DNA from: Leucaena leucocephala | Lineage: Eukaryota > Streptophyta > Magnoliopsida > Fabales > Fabaceae | Direction: 5' to 3' | DNA length: 64,000 nucleotides | Assembly: GCA_037074615.1 (NCBI GenBank) | Contig: CM073522.1 | Location: 25,542,962 to 25,606,961 of the forward strand | Part shown: piece after piece, positions 47,656-58,960 of the stretch | Position numbering within the stretch: position 1 is the first letter of the stretch | Layout: every line of letters starts with the position of its first letter | Program-made: the position numbers and the translations under genes | Notes under the pieces: generated by a model | Seen by the model: the letters and a program-made list of their open reading frames with translations, nothing else | The model's database searches: none | What the model was told of the DNA's origin: nothing

Positions 47656-48988
47656 ATTATCACTTGAGGTTAGGATCAATCACTTAGGGTCAGTTTGAGA
47701 GGCACTCGAGTAGGGATGCAATGTATGAAAGTTCTGGCTACCCAAATTTTCTTAAGAATTAAGAATTAGTCCTCCGACTAGAAGTGACATGCTCTAGATA
47801 GAGCAAGATACCCTATCCGAGTAAGAAGGGTAAATGGTCAATATGGAGTTGACGTTGCTTTAGCGAAAGTGACGTGTCCTCCATTAAGAACAGAAGGTAG
47901 CAGTTGAGGCAAGAAAAGCAGAGTTGACTTAATCCTAATAGAATTATGATTGGACAAGAACAGAGCTAGGGTTAAATGTCCTTAAGCTTAACAGAGTATG
48001 AAAGCAAGTAAAAAGAAGAGAATGATATATGCCCTCTCCCTATAACTCTATAATCATAAAGAACAGAATCAGCTACAGACAGAAAGAGAGGCTCCCTTTT
48101 TATAGGGATAAGATGTTTGAATGACATACTACAAATGTAGCATCAAGTAAGAGCTTTGACTCCTTGCATTGAATGCCAGACACTATGTTAAGTTATGAAA
48201 AATATGCTAAAGCTCTGAGTATTAGAGCTATGCAAGCTTCGAGTGTTAGAGCTGTGCATATTAAGGAAATAAATGCTTGAGCTCTAATTTTAGAGATATA
48301 CATTCATAAGCAGGTATGTAGTTCCTGCAACATGTTGCCTAGGCATTATGCATGTTAGAGTAATGCTCTTACTAAGAAGTAAAGAAGAGAAAAGAGAATG
48401 CATAAGTCCTCTCTACGTACTATTCAGAATAGATAGAGATGGTAAGAGTAGTTGGAGGAGTACAAGAGCTCATAAGGTAAATTGATTAAGGCATAGTATG
48501 AGGTTTAAGCAAGACCTAAAAGGATAGATTGGTAGGTGGCTTAAGGAAAGTTTTGAAGAGGCCTAAGGTAAATTTAAAAGGATAGTTAGTTGGCTTAAAG
48601 AGTTGATGAGGCCTAAGAGAATGGTACTAGTTCATGGGAACAATCTTGGGGAATTATCAAGTAAGTTATCACTTGCGTAGAGGTAACTTAATCCTTTTGC
48701 TTAAAGTGTCCTAGAGATTTGGATACAGTATAATGGAATCACATGGATTCCAGAGGATCGCAGTAGATCCTAGTATGGTTAGCAATGATAAAGAGGTATA
48801 CAGTAGATCGTAGTAGATCCCACGATCGCAATAGACCTAGCCTAAGGAAAGTTACTGAGCCACATGATTAAGGATACATTATCTCTTTGGCAAGAAGATG
48901 ACCAAGGATAAGGGGAACTTCCCAAGTTAGGTAACTAATATAGAGAGAGTACCAATGACTATCAAGATGACCTTATCATTAATTAGGA
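47656..48988 (+). mobile_element. Element E2, internal region lacking gag and pol
   Basis: 47690-48650 matches the leader of E1 (24650-25600). After that it jumps to the 3' terminal part seen in E3 (reverse complement of about 57175-57480), so gag is deleted. The tail 48745-48840 repeats GATCGCAGTAGATC-like boxes. It ends directly at an LTR start (48989). No open frame of note. Confidence 0.6.
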
Positions 48989-49355
48989 TGTCACATCCCA
49001 AATTTTCGTATCTGTATAAGACTGACAGAGAAAAGAGGTTAGGAAGGGATTGTGATGATAAGAGAAAGAAAATGTAATGGTTAGATAAGTTTTAAGTTGA
49101 AGAAAGAAAGAAAAATATAAAGTTATAAAGCCAAGAGACGTACATATCATTTAGGAAAATTTTAAATAAAGAAATTTAAAGGAAAATTAGAAAAGGACCT
49201 AAATGTAGTTTTAAAATTTTAAGAACTAAATTAGAATTTCAAAAAGTATAGTAAGGGACTAAAGTAGAATTTGGCAAATTCATGGAATAAAGTAGAATTT
49301 GTCAAATTCAAGGCAAAATTGTCATTATGAGAAAGTTGAGACAGAGATTGCCCAT
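48989..49355 (+). mobile_element. 3' LTR of E2, beginning only
   Basis: It starts TGTCACATCCCAAATTTTC and shows the GGGACTAAAGT-type stretches seen in LTR A. It is interrupted at 49356 by the Athila-type LTR. Confidence 0.5.
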
Positions 49356-50798
49356 TGATAAACTCATATTTGTATTAATTTTTAATATGATAAAAGAGAG
49401 TTTTATTATTGATTTTGTCCACATTTACTATTATGTGAGAAAATTAATTAATAAAATAGAATTAGAACAGTTGGGAATTAATTGATGTGATTTTAATGAT
49501 TAATTGGACAAAATAATCTATTTATTTTAATTGTCCATTACAAGTCAATGCAATACAATCATATTAGATGGGATTGACAGCTGGAGGGAGCATAATTCTA
49601 GATACACCCACAGTTCATACAATACACACCTCACCTCACTTCAAAAGTTTTCATTCATGTGCTGCTGGATAATTCACGTGAAAAATATGGAACAAGAGGA
49701 AGCATGTGCTTATAACAGATGCAAGTGGGCTACAGTTAGGGAAGCATGTGCTGGCACATGGGGGAGTTTCAATCACGCCATTTGATTCCATCTCACTCTC
49801 TCACGCACTCAATACACACTCCTATATATCACACCATCTGTACATATCCAAAAATCATCTTGCATACTATTTCACAAATCTGATTGCATTCCATACTTCT
49901 CTTATATCCATACACCCTCACATTCACGCAAATCACTCTTCGCTCCATCTTCACTTTCTCATCTGCAACTTCCTTTGTTCTAGTCAATAGAACCAGAGGA
50001 AGGTTCTGCAATTCATCTTCATCTTCTCCTTCCATTTCCACTTGACTACTGCTGTGTTTTCTGTTACTGCTGGAGTTAAGATGGCAATGCAAGGCTAAGC
50101 TGTTGTGCTCTCTTAGAGATAATGCTGAACCAGAATCCTTGAGCTGAAACAGGGAGTGTCATTGTGTTTTTAATTCAGAATTAATTGTATCAAGTTGATG
50201 TAGTTAATTCTGTAATTACTGATGCAATTAGAGTTAGTAGATGACAAAGAAGTAGGGAACCGAGTTGGATTTTTTATTTCTACATAATTGAGCTTTAATT
50301 GATTATCATCTTTGATCGAGTTGAACATAGTTGTGATTAATTGAAGTGAATCTATAACAGAGTTCAGTTGTATCTATTAATTCATATTCTTCTATATTTG
50401 AGTTGAATGATTCATATTCTCTGTTCAATGTTTGTGAGTTGTAGCTTTGATTGAGATTTAGCTAGTGAGTTGTTAGCTAACCTATTCTAATTCAACTGAT
50501 TAACTCTTGATATTCTGTAGATAATGATGTTAAGGAATTCTCCAAGGGAACACACTTGTCATTCATTCATTTCATCATCATAAATACATAAAATAATAAA
50601 TAGTAGCATAGGATTTACTTTCAGAATTTAGTCAATTTCTCATCTCACAAATCATATGCTTAATTTGTTAATTTGTGGCTCATTAGGTTAATTAGGAACT
50701 TAGCATCCATTTAGGCTCCTTATGAATCTACCTAGGATAGCCTCTATTTTACTATTGGTTAGCTTAGTTTTATTTGATAATTAAAATGACAGTTAGCA
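49356..50798 (+). mobile_element. 5' LTR of Athila-type element
   Basis: It ends in ...GTTAGCA three bases before a tRNA-Asp-like primer site. The proposed start TGATAAACTCATATTTG at 49356 is inferred from its look and from the break in E2-like sequence. TATA-like TATATAT at 49823-49829. The 3' LTR is not in the window, so the start is unproven. Confidence 0.5.
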
Positions 50799-50801
50799 AA
50801 A

Positions 50802-50819
50802 TGGCATTGTTTCCAGGGA
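50802..50819 (+). other. Primer-binding site of Athila-type element (tRNA-Asp-like, decayed)
   Basis: TGGCATTGTTTCCAGGGA matches 13 of the 18 bases of the tRNA-Asp primer site typical of Athila elements; four of the five differences are transitions (C to T or G to A). Confidence 0.6.
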
Positions 50820-50929
50820 ATCTTACTTGTTAAGGTTTCCTAAGCAGTCTCCTGGACCTCAAAAACATAAAAAATAGGTAGTTGTTTTAGTTTTTCTACA
50901 AATTTTATGATTTGTGTTTGTTATGTTGT

Positions 50930-51420
50930 GACCATTTGGCTTTTAAGTCTCGACTAAAGTGCTATGTGATTTCTTATCACGACCATATACACATTAGGTC
51001 ATAACTTGAAATTAGTTTTCAACTCAGATTCACTCTTTGCAACTTTTAGTCACAACCAGACTACTTTTTGGTCGCAACCAAAAAAATATTTTTCATTAGT
51101 TTTCATCTCTGTGATTTCTAGTCTCAACCAAATTGACACTTAGTTATGACTAAAACTCTATGTGGTTTTTGGTCACGACCGGAGTGCATTTTGGTTGCAA
51201 CCAGAAATTTTTAACTTCAAGCATTTGCTCTCTGGGATTTTTAGTCGCAACCAAAGTAACATTTGGTCTCGACCAAAAATCTTGATTTCAAAATTTTACT
51301 CTATGTGACTAGCAATCACGACTTGTGGTTCATTTTTGTCACAATTGAAGTTCTCTGTGAATTTTAGTCGCAACTAAAATAATTTGGTGTCATGACCTTA
51401 GCTTTTTAAACTGCAATTAC
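50930..51420 (+). repeat. GTCGCGACC palindrome cluster in the Athila-type leader
   Basis: About 15 variants of GGTCGCGACCAAA (GTCACGACC, GTCTCGACC, GTCGCAACC, GTTGCAACC, GTTATGACT and others) occur every 25-45 bases between the primer site and gag. Two reads of the palindromic core are joined by diverged spacers rich in TTTT and CTCTGTGATTT. Confidence 0.75.
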
Positions 51421-51478
51421 TTCATCATAGCTACTGAAATTGATGCATTACTTATATACTTGATATCCTGCATAACTG

Positions 51479-52804
51479 TTGAATGTGACTTGCATGACCA
51501 GAAGCTCTGAGTTCTTTCCTTTGGATAGAGAAATCAATAGAACACTTAGGCAAATCAAGAGAAGTAAAATCTTAAATCAAGCTAGTGTTGCATCTGCTAT
51601 TGAGCCTAGTTCTTCTAGTGAATCTGATATTGAACCTGCATCTGGTGATATTTTAGATAATCATTTTGTCATAGAACATGTTAATATTGGTGAAGCTCAT
51701 ACTCATAATCAGAATAATCAACATGAGCAGTATGCAGTGAATAACATGAACAACAGAAGGCCACGTAGGAGCATAAGAGATCTCACTTCTTCTAATGCCA
51801 ACTATGATCTTTTTCACACTTGTCCTGCTTTAGATGTTAATTTTGAGCTGAAAGGTCCTTTGTTAAGTAACTTACCAAAGTTTTATGGATTAGCAAGTGA
51901 GGATCCTTTTAAACATTTAAAGACTATGTAATGGGTTTGTTCATCTATGAAGCCTGTAGGTGCTGATATGGATGCTATGCAAAGGCAAGTATTCCATTTT
52001 ACATTGGAAGGAAAAGCAAAAGAATGGTTTTATATGCTTCCATATCATGCACCTCAAGCTCTGGATTCCTGGAACAACTTAAGGAATGCTTTCCTAGAGA
52101 GATAATTCCCTACATCCAAGACTGCTACATTAAGCAAGGAGATTTTTGCTGTAAAATAGTATGCTTAAGAGTCTTTTAATGAGTTCTAGGGAAGATTACA
52201 AGAATTGCTAGCTAGATGTCCATACCATCAAATTCTAATTGAATATTTGGTGCAGTACTTTCACTCAGGATTACAAATGGCATGCAGAAAGAATTTGGAT
52301 GTAGTTGCTGGGGGTTCTATTGATGATCTAACACTTGATGAAGCATGGAACTTGATTGAGAAGATAGTAAATAATGACTAGCACTATGGAGGTTATGATA
52401 TTAGACAAGTTCATGAGGTTTCTACTAGGTCTTCTTCTCAAGATTACAATAGCCTATCTTGTCAAGTTCCTGCTATGAATGCTCATATCAACAATCTAGC
52501 TGCTCAATTAAGCAATTTACAAGTTCAAAGCCCATACTATCAAGCTCTAATTGCTCCTAGTTGTCAGTTTTGTCCTTTTCTAATGCATAACAGTGCCAAT
52601 TGTCCTACACAATATGAGGATTTCTCAGCTATCTATCAAGGTAGACCTAACCAATATCCACAAAGGAATCCATACTCTAACACATATAATGAAGGATGGA
52701 GAAATCATCCTAACTTCAGATGGAGGGATGGAGGTGGAGACAAAAATTTTGGGCACAACAAGTTCAACAATGACAAGCAAGTGGCTAATCCTCTAGAGCT
52801 ATAG
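51479..52804 (+). pseudogene. gag: Athila-type gag (broken by stops and solo LTR C)
   Basis: The likely start is 51494 (MTRSSEFFPLDREINRTLRQ). An Asn/Ser-rich spacer follows, then a gag domain from about 51840: LPKFYGLASEDPFKHLK, then FTLEGKAKEWFYMLP, FPTSKTATLSKEIF, ELLARCPYH and LDEAWNLIEKI. These are the usual landmarks of Athila/Tat gag. In-frame stops occur near 51929, 52103, 52156, 52165, 52186 and 52378. The last open part (52475-52804) is Asn/Tyr/Pro-rich with CQFCPFLMHNSANCP, a knuckle-like motif. Solo LTR C is inserted at 52806; a short remnant continues from 56636 to about 56780. No pol follows. Confidence 0.8.
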
Positions 52805-53404
52805 ATGTAACATCCCTAATTTCTGTACTAAGTTGTATGTACAGATTGAACAAAATATATGAGATGTTTAGGAAAAGATGTGGCCATATTTATGTAAAGA
52901 AAATGATTAATTGGAAGAGGAAGAAAGTCTAAGAGCTAAAGTGCAAAATTACGAAAATGCCACTGTGATGCCTTAAGAAACTAGAAGTAAATGGAGGGCA
53001 TTTTGGTCATTTCACACAATGGATGGATATCAGAGGAAATTTGATAGTAAATTATTATAATTAATATGAGAATTTATGGAGTTGACAGAAGTAAAAAAGG
53101 AGTCCTGTAGAATTAATTATGGAATTTACGGTGAAAATGACACCGATAAAGGGTTAAAGGAAACATATGTAATTTTTAACAGGACTTTTGGGTCTCAGAA
53201 AATTATGAAACTTTGTAGAGAATTCATTTTATATTAGAATGAATTTCTAAAAATGTTAGAACAATTAAAAGAGGTGTTTAGCATTTATGCTAAGATCAGG
53301 GTAAGTTACGGATATCGGTATGAGGAAAGTACATTGGGATTTTGGCCAGTTAGCTATTGGACCTAAAAGAGGCCCAATATTTCGTCCTAGGCCAGCCCAA
53401 TAAG

Positions 53405-55035
53405 GCCCAAAAGTTATCTTGGAGCCCAAGTCCAAATAATAAATAATTTATGGATTTTTGAAAAGAAAGAAAAAGAGAATAAAGTAAGAATTAGGTGTTG
53501 CACATGGTGGGACCCACAAGGACACAAGAATGGCACCCAAAAAGAGGAAGGGTTAGGTGTACCAAGTGAGGCCATGCTAGTGATGTCATGGTGGTAAGGT
53601 CTTGAGTGAAAAGTGAAAAGACATTCCAAGATCAAACCTTTAACCATTAGATCAAATAGTTTCCAAAGTGATCTTAGCCTTCAAATGGCACATGACTTTT
53701 GCTATAAATACCCCCCTTTTCCATTCATTCTTCACACCCAAGAGCTCCTTTAGAAAGAGAAGTGAGTTCTAGAGAAAGAAAGTGGAAGAAAGCAAGGAAG
53801 AAGCAAGGGTCTTGAAGGAGCAAGTAAGGTAAGTTGTCTCCTTGCTTCTACCTTTTGTTCTTATGGTGTGTGCTTGAGTTTAAGTGATTTTTGAGGCTTA
53901 AATCTTGGGGAAATGCTGCTGGAATTTTTGTGTATATGTGAAAGGAATATGAGTTTTAAGTCATAGATAGTTAAGACAAGTTTAAACAAGTTAGTTACAT
54001 GCTTGGTTGTGAAGTAAGTTGATGTTCTTGACTTTACCATTTCGGTTTGCACTGTTCATACACTGTTCATGATAGAAGGAAATGGAATTTCAATGATTTA
54101 ATGCTTCCATTGAGTTTATATGATGATTTTGTGTAGGATTGGAAAGGTTTTGAACCTTGGAAACCATTGGAATTAAAGGTTATAATGTTGAAAATTCCTC
54201 ACGGTACTGTTCACTCGCTTGAACAGTGATTTGAATTTTATGATTTTGATGCTTCCAATGGTCTTAAAATGAGATTTTGTGTGGGGGAAAAGTGGAGGAA
54301 CAAGTATGGGAAGCATTGGAATCAAAATGAGATTTTTTGAAAGAATTATGCATGTTTTTCAAATCTGTCCGGAACAGTGCATGAACAGTGCAAACCGAAA
54401 TGGTAAAGTCAAGAACATCAACTTACTTCACAACCAAGCATGTAACTAACTTGTTTAAGCTTGTCTTAACTATCTATGACTTAAAACTCATATTCCTTTC
54501 ACATATACACAAAAATTCCAGCAGCATTTCCCCAAGATTTAAGCCTCAAAAATCACTTAAACTCAAGCACACACCATAAGAACAAAAGGTAGAAGCAAGG
54601 AGACAACTTACCTTACTTGCTCCTTCAAGACCCTTGCTTCTTCCTTGCTTTCTTCCACTTTCTTTCTCTAGAACTCACTTCTCTTTCTAAAGGAGCTCTT
54701 GGGTGTGAAGAATGAATGGAAAAGGGGGGTATTTATAGCAAAAGTCATGTGCAATTTGAAGGCTAAGATCACTTTGGAAACTATTTGATCTAATGGTTAA
54801 AGGTTTGATCTTGGAATGTCTTTTCACTTTTCACTCAAGACCTTACCACCATGACATCACTAGCATGGCCTCACTTGGTACACCTAACCCTTCCTCTTTT
54901 TGGGTGCCATTCTTGTGTCCTTGTGGGTCCCACCATGTACAACACCTAATTCTTACTTTATTCTCTTTTTCTTTCTTTTCAAAAATCCATAAATTATTTA
55001 TTATTTGGACTTGGGCTCCAAGATAACTTTTGGGC
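53405..55035. repeat. 664 bp near-perfect inverted repeat with 303 bp loop
   Basis: Arms 53405-54068 and 54372-55035 mirror each other around 54220 with only a few mismatches; identical 63- and 77-codon frames occur on opposite strands. Directly after the right arm, at 55036, the sequence returns to forward orientation by repeating 53920-54368, with GCT microhomology at the join. The order is therefore forward, inverted, forward. The arms include the TATA region, so each arm has its own outward- or inward-facing promoter copy (53703-53710 and 54730-54737). Confidence 0.92.
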
Positions 55036-56018
55036 TGGAATTTTTGTGTATATGTGAAAGGAATATGAGTTTTAAGTCATAGATAGTTAAGACAAGCTTA
55101 AACAAGTTAGTTACATGCTTGGTTGTGAAGTAAGTTGATGTTCTTGACTTTACCATTTCGGTTTGCACTGTTCATGCACTGTTCATGATAGAAGGAAATG
55201 GAATTTCAATGATTTAATGCTTCCATTGAGTTTATATGATGATTTTGTGTAGGATTGGAAAGGTTTTGAACCTTGGAAACCATTGGAATTAAAGGTTATA
55301 ATGTTGAAAATTCCTCATGGTACTGTTCACTCGTGTGAACAGTGATTTGAATTTCATGATTTTGATGCTTCCAATGGTCTTAAAATGAGATTTTGTGTGG
55401 GGGAAAAGTGGAGGAACAAGTATGGGAAGCATTGGAATCAAAATGAGAATTTTTGAAAGAATTATGCATGTTTTTCAAATCTGTCCGGAACAGTGCATAG
55501 TTGCTGGAATTTGGTTGTTTTGAGTTCATAAATGGATTCAAAAGGCCAAATTGTGTAGGGTATGGTCAAGACATCAATTGATTCAAAGGCTAAGTCAATT
55601 GGTAAAGATTAAAGGAAGTTATGTTACTTAAAGTAAGCTTAGTGTTCAAGAGAAGTTAGATTGTAATGGTTGGATGGTAATGTGATGTTAGGAATTGCTT
55701 GGTGTGCTCAAAAGAGGGCAGCCACATAGCAAGAAAAAGTAAGAAGGAAGAAGCAAAGTTAAAGTGGAAAGAAGTAAAGCAATAAGGTAGTAAACTTACC
55801 CTAAACTTGTATGTATTGAATGTTATGCTTGATTGTGCTATGACTTTGTTGAATTGTGTGCATATGTGTATATGATTGAAGCTCTGTTTCTATGATTACC
55901 TTGGCCAATTGTATTTCATATGTTACATGGAAGCATGCACATTACACAATGTTTACACTTTCACAAGCAAGCACAAGTATTTACTTTAATGCATGCATTG
56001 TTTAGTACCGTTTGCTAC

Positions 56019-56040
56019 TGAGATTTCCCCAGAAATCTCA
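56019..56040 (+). other. Conserved LTR stem-loop (solo LTR C version)
   Basis: Stem TGAGATTTC / GAAATCTCA around CCCA. Compared with the other copies it has one extra T in the left arm and the matching extra A in the right arm, which keeps pairing perfect. Confidence 0.75.
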
Positions 56041-56779
56041 CCCCATCCATGTAATCCCAAACCCACAGGTTTACGAATGAGTAAAGAAGATAAAGAGGCA
56101 TGAAGAGAGGTTGGGAATTGGAAGATTTGAATATTATGTAATAAATGTGCGAATTGTTGCATGTAATGTTGTTATATGACAAGTTAGAGCAACAATGTTC
56201 ATGATGAAAAGGTATAATAGTAAATGATGAAATAAATGTATCAAATAATTATGGCATAACCCCATAATGTATTGAATATATGAAATGCCAAAGAGATTGG
56301 TTATGTGTGCTGGAACAATTAATGGAAAATTTCATGTTTTTAAGGTTAAGGTTAAGGTTAAGATTCAAAGATATTTTCTAGAAAATGCCGTTATGCTGGT
56401 AGACTATACAAAGTACTGTGTACGTAGGTGCTGTCTAAGGAGGCTGGAAGTGAGTGGACCTAGCCGGTTCATCCAGTCTTTCCTGGGTACTTACGTAGAA
56501 TGGTAGTTCTCATGGGGAATTACCGAATCAGTACAGTTATTTTCTGCCAGGATTATCGACAGGAGAGAATTAATAAAGTTAAGATTGCTTCCGTAAATGT
56601 ACTCTGAAGGGTCTAAGGAAGGATGCTTCAATAGAAGTGTCTACTACTGCAAAGGATGATGGAATTTCTGAGATACTCAAGAGTATTACTGTGATAAATT
56701 CAAATATAAATTCCATCAACACAAACTTTAGCTCTAACTACATAACTTTGTGAATCTATACCAAACATGTGTGGCATTT

Positions 56780-56898
56780 ACAGCATTTTTTTTCACCTCC
56801 TAGGGGTTCACCCATCATTGGGCTACTCTGGCCTAAGCACACTTAACTGAAAAGTATCAATGAAAATATGAAGTGCTAGTGCTAACAGGCTCTTACCC
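56780..56898 (-). pseudogene. 5S rRNA-derived sequence (diverged)
   Basis: On the minus strand, from about 56898 leftwards, the sequence follows plant 5S rRNA over nearly its full length. GGGT starts the match, then AGCACTA, then CAGTTAAGTGTGCTTAGGCC (box A / intermediate element region, near 56831-56850), GAGTAG, and GATGGGTGAACCCCTAGGAGGT (box C region, 56794-56815). Many substitutions rule out a working 5S gene. An A-run follows. It may be a 5S pseudogene or part of a 5S-carrying mobile element such as a Cassandra-type TRIM; I cannot define LTR ends here. Confidence 0.7.
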
Positions 56899-57151
56899 CT
56901 AGTACTTCACTATCTTAGACCCTTCTCATGTTGTCTTTTTTGGGTCTATCCAGTTCTTATTCTCTTTAATTTCATCTTCAAAACTCATCTGCTTAGACTT
57001 GATCTCTTCTTATCTCATGTGAGATACTTTTATTCTCTTTCTTAGGTATTTTTCTTACAGACTTATGAATACCTTATACTTGGGACTATAAACTTTAACT
57101 CTGCTGACTTTAATTCCTTCTTCGTGTAAGAAGATTCTGAGTTCAGTCCAT
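56899..57151. other. Unassigned stretch between 5S-like sequence and E3
   Basis: No coding signal and no match to the LTRs in this window. It could be the remaining part of a 5S-carrying element or a diverged E3 LTR. Confidence 0.3.
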
Positions 57152-58299
57152 AATAATAATAAGGCTATCTAAAATTAACATCATGGGTACTCTCTCTGCT
57201 ATGAGTTAACTAACTTGTGAAGTTTCTCTACCTTAACCTTGTCCTTGGTAATTGTCTTTCCAAATAAATATTGTACTTATGGCTCATTCATTTTCTTTCT
57301 TCGGGCTAGGTCTACTGTGAGCCTCAGGATCTACTGCGATCAACCGTCAACCTTTTTAGGATCTAACTATGACCCTAGAATTCTATTCTCTAGGAGCCAT
57401 GTTAGGATCTAACTGTAATTCTCTGAAATCTACTATGATTCTGTTGTACTGTATTCTTATCTTTAGAAGACCTAAAATCAACGGACTAAGTTACAAGAGG
57501 ACACTTCCACTTAGTTATTAACTCAACAGATAATTCCCCAAGACTGATCACAGAAGCTAATATTATCTATTAAGACTTTACGCATTTCTTCTATCACTCA
57601 GGAATTTCTCATATCATTCTCATCTTTCATAACTTTGCTATATACAATACTACAGACAGCTACACAGGCTCTACCATGTACTTATCTTTCTTATTATGGT
57701 TCTGTACAAAACTACTGAAGATTTCTTAACTTATCTGGTGGACATGGTTTGAGCATGAACTAAACTGTCCATTTCCTTAAACTGACTTTATCGTAAGATC
57801 AATCTAGCTCTATTTCGAGAGCATTTACTTTCATTACATAGACACTGCTCTTTCGGAGCTACACAATTATTTTTATAACTATATCTCATTTCATTTTGTA
57901 TCACCTGTATCATGTTCATAGCTCATCATTCATATATCTAATCATTACTAAATGACATGTCCTGAGTACTATAATCATGTGTCTATAGGTATACCAACAT
58001 CATTTATCTGTATAACCATAATGAGAGTATTCTATCATCTCCTTTATTCTAACCAATTATCATTATCTTACCTAAAACCCTCATTCTAATTCTGACTTTA
58101 ATTGTTGAAGACAACTAGAGTTAATTATCTTATCCATCTATAACATGCAAATGCAAATATATCAGGTCTAGAGTGGCTTAATAGTGTGCATGCTAGATAT
58201 TACTATTTAAACATACATAGGGTACTCCCACCCTTAAGCCAGTGGGAATAGGATCATCTTTATCATATGGCAGAATGCTAACAAGAAGATCCAGTTGCC

Positions 58300-58960
58300 C
58301 TTTATGATCATCGTTATAAACGAATGACCTTCACCTGAGTCACTTATCGCATTTACTTAGTGATCGTTAATCTATCCCATCTCTAGAATTATCTCAGGTG
58401 ACTTCTTTAACTTTTCTCTAATCAGGGGAAAAGTTCTTTCATTTATCTCAGATCTCTTACCTATTGTATTCTGTAGATATTCTCTGGCAACATGTCCTGG
58501 CTTGTCACATCTGTAGTAACTTCCTTGACTTGTTAAACAAATCTTATCTCTGTGGTCTCTACCACATACCTCGTATCTCTTAGATACTGATTGTATGTTT
58601 GAACTTCTCAATCTATTACCTCTTCTCAATTTCTAACCTTTACATTTTTCTGGCATTGCAAACCTATTTCTAAAATATTGCATACCTCTACTGCTCCATT
58701 AAACTTTTGTAATTGCCTGGGTTACAATACAGAATTTAATCTGTAAGTTAACTCCTCAGTCATTTATCTATCTCTCATTATTTATAGAATTTAATTATGT
58801 GGAACAACGAGAGAGGCAGTGAACTTGGCTAAGGGTGCATCAAAGGGTTTCTTTTCTTACCCTACCTTATCACTTAAATTTAGCATCGCGCTCATCTTTA
58901 TTTGACTGAGGTAAATACTTTTCGTAAAAATGTTTAACTTAAACTTCCTAGTTGAGCAGA
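58300..58960 (-). pseudogene. gag-protease relic of E3
   Basis: A YEKYLPQSNKDERDAKFK block is readable near 58870-58930. The open stretch 58372-58629 encodes YEVCGRDHRDKICL and YYRCDKPGHVAREY, two gag knuckles with the last Cys lost, then a spacer. A protease motif (DSGEGHSF) follows near 58310-58335 after a stop. It corresponds to the relic in E1 (26190-26869). Confidence 0.7.

Larger units (their letters stand above)
52806..56630 (+). mobile_element. Solo LTR C (3825 bp) with internal inverted duplication, TSD ATAGA
   Basis: It starts TGTAACATCCC and ends GGATGCTTCA. ATAGA at 52801-52805 and 56631-56635 is the target duplication inside Athila-type gag. The 5' half resembles LTR D; the last 260 bp are closely similar to LTRs A, B and G, so the LTR is a mosaic. 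TATA box at 53703-53710. A 664 bp inverted copy (see separate entry) enlarges it. No internal domain is present. Confidence 0.92.

Noticed and set aside
49531..50092. Overlapping frames of 84-94 codons in the Athila-type LTR
   Set aside because: They overlap on both strands, have no recognisable domain, and lie within LTR sequence before the primer site.
50930..51420. Possible CRISPR-like array
   Set aside because: Repeats are short, strongly diverged and unevenly spaced, and the genome is a plant; a leader motif cluster fits better.
53414..55026. Identical frames of 77 and 63 codons on both strands
   Set aside because: They are duplicated because of the inverted repeat in solo LTR C; no protein motif is present.
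56340..56362. GGTTAA repeats resembling telomere sequence
   Set aside because: Only about three units, and the plant telomere repeat is TTTAGGG; treated as a microsatellite at an LTR junction.
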